Assembly (NCBI RefSeq): GCF_002072155.1
Contig: NZ_BDIY01000023.1
Location: forward strand, 1 to 64,000
Source: Roseovarius sp. A-2
GTDB lineage: Bacteria; Pseudomonadota; Alphaproteobacteria; Rhodobacterales; Rhodobacteraceae
Direction: 5' to 3'
Length of the DNA stretch: 64,000 nt
This document shows positions 55,514-61,466 of the stretch, one piece after another; positions within the stretch are counted from its first letter, which is position 1, and every line of letters starts with the position of its first letter. Both the position numbers and the translations under genes were made by a program. Below the pieces are notes generated by a model, which saw only the letters and a list, made by a program, of their open reading frames with translations, ran no database searches and had not been told where the DNA came from.

Positions 55514-56354
55514 GCTCATATCTCTTGGCGCGGCCCTCGCCTTTGCAGGGGCCGTGGCCGCAACCGAGGCCCCGGCCGACCCGGCTCCGCGCCGGGTCGT
55601 GTCGATCAACCTGTGCACCGATCAGCTGGCTATGCTGCTGGCGGCACCGGGGCAGCTTGTTTCGGTCTCCGATCTGGCCGCCGATCCGCACAGTTCCGCC
55701 ATGGCCGACGCCGCGCGCGGCTATCCGGTCAATCGGGGCCGCGCCGAGGAGGTCTATCTGCTGGCCCCCGATCTGGTGCTCGCCGGGGCCTATAGCGATC
55801 CCGCCACGGTGCAGATGCTGCGCCGGGTGGGGCTGCGGGTGGAACAGTTCGACACCGCCAAGTCGCTCAACGACACCCGCGCGCGTATCGCGCAGATGGC
55901 CCGCGTTCTGGGGCGCGAAAACGAAGGTGCGGCGCTGATCGCCGAATTCGACGCACGTATGGTAGAGCTTGAGGCCGAGGCTGGCCCCCGCCCGCGCGCC
56001 GCGCTCTACCACCCCAACGGCTATACGCTCGGCGGCGGCACGCTGGCGGATGACATCCTGCGCGCCGCGGGCTTTCGCAACCTCGCTGCGGAACTGGGGC
56101 ATCGCGGCGGGGGCACCCTGCCGCTGGAACAGCTTGTCATGGCCGCCCCCGACCTGTTGATCAGCGCCGCCCCCCTGCCCGGCACCTCGCGCTCCGAGGC
56201 GGTGCTGGGCCATCCCGCGCTTGATGCGCTGCGCAAGGGACGCGCCGGGCTGCGCATCACCTCGCCCGACTGGATCTGCGGTACGCCGCATGTCCTGAAC
56301 GCGGTCGAGCGCCTGACCGAGGCGCGCCGCGTCCTGCCAGAGGGCACGCAATGA
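55500..56354 (+). CDS. btuF: Periplasmic corrinoid-binding protein (BtuF-like)
   Basis: This protein of about 284 residues starts at GTG 55500 with VRLSRLISLGAALAFAGAVA as signal peptide, overlapping the end of btuB. The mature protein has the cluster-A binding-protein fold: RRVVSINLCTDQLAMLL at the N terminus, AEEVYLLAPDLVLAGAYSDP and a long central helix (SLNDTRARIAQMARVLGREN). It would take the corrinoid from BtuB and pass it to the BtuCD importer. An upstream ATG in the frame at 55386 lies inside btuB and gives no signal peptide, so it is rejected. It overlaps the permease gene by 4 bp. Confidence 0.88.
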   Translation: MRLSRLISLGAALAFAGAVAATEAPADPAPRRVVSINLCTDQLAMLLAAPGQLVSVSDLAADPHSSAMADAARGYPVNRGRAEEVYLLAPDLVLAGAYSDPATVQMLRRVGLRVEQFDTAKSLNDTRARIAQMARVLGRENEGAALIAEFDARMVELEAEAGPRPRAALYHPNGYTLGGGTLADDILRAAGFRNLAAELGHRGGGTLPLEQLVMAAPDLLISAAPLPGTSRSEAVLGHPALDALRKGRAGLRITSPDWICGTPHVLNAVERLTEARRVLPEGTQ

Positions 56355-57334
56355 GCCGCCTCGCCCTCGCCCTCTCAACTCTTGTGGCGGTACTCTTCGC
56401 CGCCTCGCTCACCACCGGGCCGTCGGACACCCCCGCCTTGTCGGACATCTCCGCGTTGGTCCTCGGCGGTGACGGCCCCCTGCCGTTGGTGATGCGCGAG
56501 ATCCGCCTGCCGCGTGCCCTTCTGGGCCTGATGATCGGGGCAAGCCTCGGACTCGCCGGGGCCGCGATGCAAGGCTACCTGCGCAACCCGCTGGCCGAGC
56601 CGGGCCTGATCGGCGTGTCGGGCTCCGCCGCCCTCGGCGCGGTGCTGGCCATCCATACCGGGCTTGCCGCCGCCTTTACTCTTGGCCTGCCGCTGGCGGC
56701 GCTTGCGGGTGCGGGCACCGGCGTGTTGCTGGTGCTGATGCTGGCCGGGCCGCGCGGTGCGTCGATCACGCTGATCCTTGCGGGAATCGCCATATCGGCG
56801 CTGGCCGCCGCGCTCACCTCGCTGGTGCTCAACCTCTCGCCCAATCCCTATGCCGCCTCAGAGATCGTGTTCTGGATGATGGGCTCGCTTGCCGACCGCT
56901 CGATGACGCATGTCTGGGTGGCGCTGCCGCTGATGGTGGTAGGCTGGATCGGGCTTGCGACCCTCGGGCGCGGGCTTGATGCGCTGACATTGGGCGAGGA
57001 CGCGGCAGAGGCCATGGGCATTCGCCTCACCCGACTGCGCCTGACGCTGGTGCTGGGCACTGCCTGCGTGGTTGGCGCGGCAACCGCCGTGGCGGGGGCC
57101 ATCGGGTTTGTCGGCCTCGTGGTGCCGCACCTCTTGCGCCCTCTGGTGGGCGCGCGGCCCTCGCGGCTGCTCTGGGCCTCGGCACTTGGCGGGGCGGCGA
57201 TGGTGCTCGCCGCCGATCTCGCCGTGCGGCTGGTCCTGCCCGAGCGCGACCTGAAATTGGGCGTGCTGACCGCCCTCGTCGGTGCGCCGCTCTTCCTGCA
57301 CCTGATCTACAAGACACGGGCGGAGATGGCATGA
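56351..57334 (+). CDS. btuC: Corrinoid ABC transporter permease (BtuC/FecCD family)
   Basis: This 327-residue inner-membrane permease has about nine to ten transmembrane helices and is of the FecCD/BtuC type. REIRLPRALLGLMIGASLGL with AGAAMQGYLRNPLAEPGLIG is the family signature, and the cytoplasmic EDAAEAMGIRLTRLRLTLVL is the coupling region. GAIGFVGLVVPHLLRPLVGA near residue 250 is also diagnostic. It forms a dimer with two BtuD ATPases. ATGA overlaps link it to btuF and btuD. Siderophore permeases share these motifs, so the corrinoid assignment relies on the riboswitch and cbiZ. Confidence 0.92.
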   Translation: MSRLALALSTLVAVLFAASLTTGPSDTPALSDISALVLGGDGPLPLVMREIRLPRALLGLMIGASLGLAGAAMQGYLRNPLAEPGLIGVSGSAALGAVLAIHTGLAAAFTLGLPLAALAGAGTGVLLVLMLAGPRGASITLILAGIAISALAAALTSLVLNLSPNPYAASEIVFWMMGSLADRSMTHVWVALPLMVVGWIGLATLGRGLDALTLGEDAAEAMGIRLTRLRLTLVLGTACVVGAATAVAGAIGFVGLVVPHLLRPLVGARPSRLLWASALGGAAMVLAADLAVRLVLPERDLKLGVLTALVGAPLFLHLIYKTRAEMA

Positions 57335-58089
57335 CCCTGCTCAGCGTCGATAGCCTTTCGGTGCGGCTGCGCGCGCGGCCCGTCCTCAGCGATGTCAGCT
57401 TCAGCGTCGGGCCACGGGAATGCGTCGGCCTGATTGGCCCCAACGGCGCGGGCAAGACGACGCTCTTGCGTGCGATCCTCGGGCTTGTCCCGCATGATGG
57501 CCATAGCAACCTTGCCGCGCTCTCGCCCCGCGACCGTGGCCGCGCCGCCGCGTGGATGCCGCAGACGCGCGATATCGCCTGGCCGGTGAGCGTCGAGACG
57601 CTGGTCGCCCTGGGCCGCACCCCGCACCTGTCAGGGCTACAGGGCATCAGCGAGGCCGACCGCACCCATGTCGACGCGGCGCTCACCACGATGGGGCTGG
57701 ACGCCCTGCGCCACCGCACCGCCACGCGGCTGTCGGGCGGCGAACAGGCGATGGTGCTGATCGCGCGTGCGTTGGCACAAGACACCCCGCTCCTCATGGC
57801 CGACGAGCCGATCGCGGGGCTTGATCCGGCCAACCAGATTTCCACGATGCAGGTCTTTGCAGGGCTGGCAGAGGAAGGCCGCGCCGTCATCGTCGCGATC
57901 CACGATCTGGGGCTGGCCGCGCGCCATTGCACCCGGCTCATTCTGCTGGGCGAGGGCGGCATTGCCGCCGACGGCCCCCCCGATGCCGTTTTGACACCCG
58001 ACAACCTCGCGCGCATCTTCCATGTCTCGGCGCATTACGCGCACACGCCGCAAGGCCCCGTCTTTCAACCGCTCGAGGTGACCCGATGA
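57331..58089 (+). CDS. btuD: Corrinoid ABC transporter ATPase (BtuD-like)
   Basis: This 252-residue ATP-binding protein drives import through BtuC. Walker A is GPNGAGKTTLLRAILGL at about residue 35. The signature is RLSGGEQAMVLIARALAQD, Walker B is LLMADEPIAGLDPAN, and the switch His is in VIVAIHDLGLAARHC. The gene overlaps both neighbours by 4 bp. It is slightly shorter than FecE-type ATPases but complete. Confidence 0.93.
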   Translation: MTLLSVDSLSVRLRARPVLSDVSFSVGPRECVGLIGPNGAGKTTLLRAILGLVPHDGHSNLAALSPRDRGRAAAWMPQTRDIAWPVSVETLVALGRTPHLSGLQGISEADRTHVDAALTTMGLDALRHRTATRLSGGEQAMVLIARALAQDTPLLMADEPIAGLDPANQISTMQVFAGLAEEGRAVIVAIHDLGLAARHCTRLILLGEGGIAADGPPDAVLTPDNLARIFHVSAHYAHTPQGPVFQPLEVTR

Positions 58090-58742
58090 GCCGCCTGCAC
58101 CTGGATCGCCCCTGGCTGTCGCTCGATCTGGGCTGTGACATGCCGGTGCTGAGCTGGGCGGTGAACCGCCCCGGTCAGGTGCGGGCGCGACGCATCCTGT
58201 GGCGCGAAGTGCGCAATGCCGACCTGCCCGTGGATCTCGATGTCGAGGCCTGGCTCGACCGTGACCTCGCCGCGCGGCAGGCGAAGGACGCGGTCTGTTT
58301 CCTCACCTCCTGCGATATCGGCACCTATCGCGAGGCGCGCGCCACGGCGGGTGCCGTCACCGCCCGCGCCGTGGCCACCGTCGGCCTATCGAATGCCGAG
58401 CGCGTGGGCAGTCGCCTGCCCCCCTCGGCGCATGGCTGGGGCACGATCAATATCGCGGTGGTGCTGGATACGGGCCTGACCGACGCCGCCCGGCTGGAGG
58501 CGCTGAGCATCGCCACGCAGGCCCGCACCGTCGCCATCGCCGAGACCGGGCTGCGGCTTGCCACCGGCATCGCCACCGGCACCGGCACCGATTGCATCGC
58601 CATCGCGGCACCCGAGGGCCCGACGCGCTACGCGGGCCTGCATACCGAGACGGGCGAGGCGGTGGGCCGCGCGGTGCTTGACGCGGTGCGCCAAGGCGCA
58701 CAGGCATGGACCCGACCGACAAAGGAGGGGCAACATGGATAG
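58086..58742 (+). CDS. cbiZ: Adenosylcobinamide amidohydrolase CbiZ
   Basis: This protein of about 218 residues belongs to the CbiZ family, which removes the aminopropanol side chain from adenosylcobinamide so that the corrinoid can be rebuilt with the cell's own lower ligand. Visible family blocks are VCFLTSCDIGTYREARATAG, ATVGLSNAERVGSRLPP and the glycine-rich TGIATGTGTDCIAIAAPEGP, followed by YAGLHTETGEAVGRAVLDAV. The ATG at 58086 overlaps the btuD stop by 4 bp. Its position in the importer operon implies that the imported ligands include incomplete or foreign corrinoids needing remodelling. Confidence 0.9.
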   Translation: MSRLHLDRPWLSLDLGCDMPVLSWAVNRPGQVRARRILWREVRNADLPVDLDVEAWLDRDLAARQAKDAVCFLTSCDIGTYREARATAGAVTARAVATVGLSNAERVGSRLPPSAHGWGTINIAVVLDTGLTDAARLEALSIATQARTVAIAETGLRLATGIATGTGTDCIAIAAPEGPTRYAGLHTETGEAVGRAVLDAVRQGAQAWTRPTKEGQHG

Positions 58743-59373
58743 CTCCACGCTCATCGGATTTCTGGATCGCGGCGGCCCCGCGCTCTGGGTGATCGCGGCG
58801 CTCTCGGTGCTGACCCTCGCGCTCATCCTGTGGAAGGTCTGGCGGCTCTTGCTGACCGGCGCGTGGTCCGGTGCGGTAACCGAACGTGCGGTGGCACTGT
58901 GGCAGCACGGCCAAGGCACGGAGGCCACGGCACTGCTGCGCCCACGACGCAGCTTGCGCGCCCGGCTGGCCCTTGCGGCGATGGAGGCGGCAACGGCCCC
59001 GCATTGGGGCGAGCGCGAGGCGCGCGAAGACACCACCCGCATCGCCAAATCCCTGCTGAACGAGGCACGCTCCGGGCTGCGCGTGCTCGAACTCATCGCC
59101 ACCATCGCGCCACTCGTGGGCCTTCTGGGCACGGTGCTGGGCATGATCGCCGCCTTTCAGGCCCTGCAGGACAGCGGCAACAGCGCCGATCCCTCGATCC
59201 TCGCCGGCGGCATATGGGAGGCGCTGCTGACCACCGCCGCGGGCATGGCGGTGGCGATTCCGGCCTCGATGGCGCTCACCTGGTTCGAGAGCGTCGCCGA
59301 CCACGTGCAGGCCGATATGGAGGACGCCGCCACCCGCATCTTCACCACCCCGCGCGAGCGAGGCGCGCCATGA
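58735..59373 (+). CDS. exbB: MotA/TolQ/ExbB proton channel protein (ExbB-like)
   Basis: This protein of about 212 residues has three hydrophobic segments. The first is GPALWVIAALSVLTLALILW. The other two lie in the typical C-terminal core (LELIATIAPLVGLLGTVLGM, then IWEALLTTAAGMAVAIPASM). The conserved proline and glycine positions of ExbB/TolQ are present. With ExbD it forms the proton-driven motor that energises TonB. The ATG at 58735 overlaps the 3' end of cbiZ by 8 bases. Since it lies in the btu operon it probably serves BtuB chiefly. Confidence 0.9.
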   Translation: MDSSTLIGFLDRGGPALWVIAALSVLTLALILWKVWRLLLTGAWSGAVTERAVALWQHGQGTEATALLRPRRSLRARLALAAMEAATAPHWGEREAREDTTRIAKSLLNEARSGLRVLELIATIAPLVGLLGTVLGMIAAFQALQDSGNSADPSILAGGIWEALLTTAAGMAVAIPASMALTWFESVADHVQADMEDAATRIFTTPRERGAP

Positions 59374-59750
59374 TGAGCTTTGGCCAGCCCCGCGCGCCGC
59401 GTCGCCCCAGCCTCACGCCGATGATCGACGTGGTGTTCCTGCTGCTGGTGTTTTTCATGCTGGCCTCGCGTTTTGGCCATGACATGACCCTGCCCCTATC
59501 CACCGGCAGGAACGGTAATGCCACCTATGATGGCCCGCCCCGCCTGATCGGGATCGCGGCAGAGGGGATCACGCTCAACGGAACCGCTGTGACGCTCGAC
59601 ACGCTACCCGCCGCCCTCGCCCCGCTGATGGACGACACGAACGATGCCGTCGTTCTGCGCCCCGCCCCCGGGGCCGACCTGCAATCGCTGATCGCCGTGA
59701 CGGATGCGCTGCGCGCCGTCGGTCTGACGCGGCTCATCGTGGTGGAGTAG
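59370..59750 (+). CDS. ExbD/TolR-family protein (copy 1)
   Basis: This 126-residue protein has one transmembrane helix near the N terminus. PSLTPMIDVVFLLLVFFMLA contains the essential proton-carrying Asp of ExbD/TolR. The C-terminal periplasmic domain (PGADLQSLIAVTDALRAVGL and the end TRLIVVE) matches the family. The start ATGATG overlaps the exbB stop by 4 bp. A second ExbD gene follows within 5 bases, so the motor may contain two kinds of ExbD subunit. Confidence 0.9.
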   Translation: MMSFGQPRAPRRPSLTPMIDVVFLLLVFFMLASRFGHDMTLPLSTGRNGNATYDGPPRLIGIAAEGITLNGTAVTLDTLPAALAPLMDDTNDAVVLRPAPGADLQSLIAVTDALRAVGLTRLIVVE

Positions 59751-59754
59751 GGTC

Positions 59755-60138
59755 ATGGACTTCGCCACCCCAAGACGCCGCCGCCCCGCCGAGGCCATCG
59801 TGCCGATGATCAACGTGGTCTTTCTGCTGCTGATCTTCTTTCTGATGAGCGCGCAGATCACCCCGCCCGCCCCCTTCGACGTAACCCTGCCCGAAAGTGA
59901 AAACGACAACGCGGCCCGTCCCGCCGACACGCTCTACATGGACGCACAGGGGCAGCTCGCCTTCAACACCGCGCGGGGCGAGGCGGTTTATGACGCGATT
60001 GCCGCCCGCGCCGCACCCGACACCCCCCTGCAAATCCGCGCCGATGCGCGACTCGAGGCGCAGGCGCTTGCGCGGTTTCTGCCAGAACTCGCGGCGCGCG
60101 GCATCGCCGAAATTGAACTTCTGACGGGGATGCCATGA
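59755..60138 (+). CDS. ExbD/TolR-family protein (copy 2)
   Basis: This 127-residue paralog of the preceding gene has the same layout: a basic N terminus (MDFATPRRRRPAEAI), then VPMINVVFLLLIFFLMSAQI. The membrane helix has Asn where copy 1 and characterised ExbD have the proton-carrying Asp (MIDVV versus MINVV). The periplasmic domain (QIRADARLEAQALARFLPEL, then AARGIAEIELLTG) is intact. Loss of the Asp suggests a structural partner and not an active proton carrier, with copy 1 supplying the function. It overlaps tonB by 4 bp. Confidence 0.88.
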   Translation: MDFATPRRRRPAEAIVPMINVVFLLLIFFLMSAQITPPAPFDVTLPESENDNAARPADTLYMDAQGQLAFNTARGEAVYDAIAARAAPDTPLQIRADARLEAQALARFLPELAARGIAEIELLTGMP

Positions 60139-61106
60139 TTCGCGGTCTGGAATTCACCGGCTTCCTCGCGCTTGCCGCCGCCGTGCATGCCGGGGTCTGG
60201 ACCGCCGCCCCCGGAGGCCACAGCGGCGCGGGTGGAGCGCAAGGCAGCGAAAGCGTCACCCTTGAGGCGTCGAGCGCGCAGATGGCCGCGCTGGTCGAGG
60301 CCTGGCAGCGCCCGGTCGAAATGATGCAGCAGGCGGTACAGCCCGCACCGCCCATGCGCCCTGACGCGACACCGGTCGCGCTGCGCCCCGACCCCGCCCC
60401 CCGGACGGCGGCCACGCCCACGGCACCGCAAATGGCCGCCCCCGACCCGGACCTGCCAGAGGTCGAGGCCGCCCCCCTGTCGCCGCCCGCGCCAGAACTC
60501 AGCGACCGCGCGCCCCGAAGACAAGCGCCCGAAACACAGTCGGACGCGCCGCGTACAGCCAGCACCGATGACCGCGCACCGGCTCGCCCCACGATGAGCG
60601 CCCGGCTCGACAGGCCCGCCACAACCGACGCGTCCCCGGTGGTCGACACCGCGCCCGCCCTGCCGCGCATCCGACCCGTGGCGCGCCCCGACCGCGCTGA
60701 GCCGCGCCGACAGCCCGCACAATCCGCCCCCGCCCTCCCTAGGGAAGTGGCGCGCGGCACTGGCGGGCAAACGGCGGGCGGCACGGCCAAATCTACGCCC
60801 GCCGGGACCCTTGATCCCGCCACCCGAAACAGCCTCATGGCCCAATGGGGCGGCAGCATCCGCAGCCGAATCGAGAGGCAGAAACGCTATCCGCGCGGCA
60901 CCCGCGCAAGCGGCACGGTGCATCTGACGCTCACTGTTTCGGGCGCGGGGCAGCTGCTGGCGGCGCGGGTACGGCAATCCTCGGGCGACCGCGCGCTCGA
61001 CGCGGCGGCGCTTCAGGCGGTGCAGCGCGCGCGCCTGCCCTCGAAACCCGCGCAATTGCCGGGCAAGCGCCACGCCTTCAACCTGCCAGTGGCGTTCCGC
61101 AGATAA
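60135..61106 (+). CDS. tonB: TonB-family protein
   Basis: This 323-residue energy transducer has an N-terminal hydrophobic segment (LEFTGFLALAAAVHAGVW) that contains the His of TonB-type helices. A long Pro/Ala-rich periplasmic spacer (residues about 60-230) follows. The C-terminal TonB domain is IRSRIERQKRYPRGTRASG, HLTLTVSGAGQLLAARVRQS and SGDRALDAAALQAVQRARLP. It carries energy from the ExbB/ExbD motor to BtuB. It is the last gene of the btu operon. The tRNA fragment starts 49 bases downstream, and no T-rich terminator is evident in that gap. Confidence 0.9.
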   Translation: MIRGLEFTGFLALAAAVHAGVWTAAPGGHSGAGGAQGSESVTLEASSAQMAALVEAWQRPVEMMQQAVQPAPPMRPDATPVALRPDPAPRTAATPTAPQMAAPDPDLPEVEAAPLSPPAPELSDRAPRRQAPETQSDAPRTASTDDRAPARPTMSARLDRPATTDASPVVDTAPALPRIRPVARPDRAEPRRQPAQSAPALPREVARGTGGQTAGGTAKSTPAGTLDPATRNSLMAQWGGSIRSRIERQKRYPRGTRASGTVHLTLTVSGAGQLLAARVRQSSGDRALDAAALQAVQRARLPSKPAQLPGKRHAFNLPVAFRR

Positions 61107-61155
61107 GGCAGGCCACAGAACAATGCAGGCCGACCATCGTGACCCGTCGGTCGCG

Positions 61156-61203
61156 TGGTACCCGCGGCCGGACTCGAACCGGCACCACTAGGTTTTTAAA
61201 ATC
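61156..61203 (-). tRNA. Truncated tRNA 3' end (probably tRNA-Leu), candidate att site
   Basis: On the minus strand, GTGCCGG-TTCGAGT-CCGGC forms a complete T arm, followed by the 3' acceptor strand CGCGGGT, discriminator A and encoded CCA (61156-61158). An anticodon-loop-like TTTTAAAA lies just upstream. The matching 5' acceptor strand ACCCGCG and any D arm are absent where they should lie (to about 61243). It is therefore a 3' fragment and not a working gene. Phage and island integrases often leave such copies at one junction. Identity as Leu(UAA) is from memory of family sequences and is not certain. Confidence 0.7.
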
Positions 61204-61375
61204 AGATACTTGTGGTAACTAAATTTGTATTGATACCCCCGTTCAAACCACCGGAACCCAAACATGCAAATCGGGAATCAAATACCCTAGACAGCGCGCT
61301 TGGTGTGTCACATTCAACTGCTGCAACCAATGGCACGTCCTTCCAACGACGTTGGTGCGTCGTATCGATGAACAG
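61204..61375. other. Lower-GC spacer between tRNA fragment and CRISPR locus
   Basis: This stretch is clearly less GC-rich than the DNA to its left. I see no convincing gene in it. A short open frame at 61212-61412 starts with GTG, lacks a ribosome site and resembles no family I know. It could be part of a CRISPR leader or a remnant of integrated DNA. Confidence 0.4.
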
Positions 61376-61466
61376 AAATAGCCACGCAGTGCTATTTGTT
61401 TTCATCAAATGATTTTACTCCGTATCGCAGCCGTCCGCACTGCCAAAGTCCGTTGCACTAGACCAA
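61376..61466 (-). ncRNA. Candidate tracrRNA with anti-repeat at 61452-61466
   Basis: The minus strand at 61466-61452 reads TTGGTCTAGTGCAAC. It pairs with the first 15 bases of the CRISPR repeat through 14 pairs with one bulged G. The three changes from the exact complement are all C to T, which keeps G-U wobble pairing in RNA. A 7-bp hairpin AAATAGC/GCTATTT at 61376-61397 could form the 3' end. No promoter or complete nexus structure is identified, so the extent is a guess. The alternative is a decayed half-repeat on the plus strand. Confidence 0.4.

Noticed and set aside
56351..58089. Heme or siderophore uptake instead of corrinoid
   Set aside because: The permease and ATPase would fit, but the cobalamin riboswitch and cbiZ in the same operon point to corrinoids.
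61156..61243. A complete tRNA gene on the minus strand
   Set aside because: The 3' part is perfect, but no D arm or 5' acceptor strand ACCCGCG is found at the proper distance.
61212..61412. A 66-codon frame between tRNA fragment and array
   Set aside because: GTG start, no ribosome site, no recognisable motif and atypical composition; more likely leader or remnant DNA.
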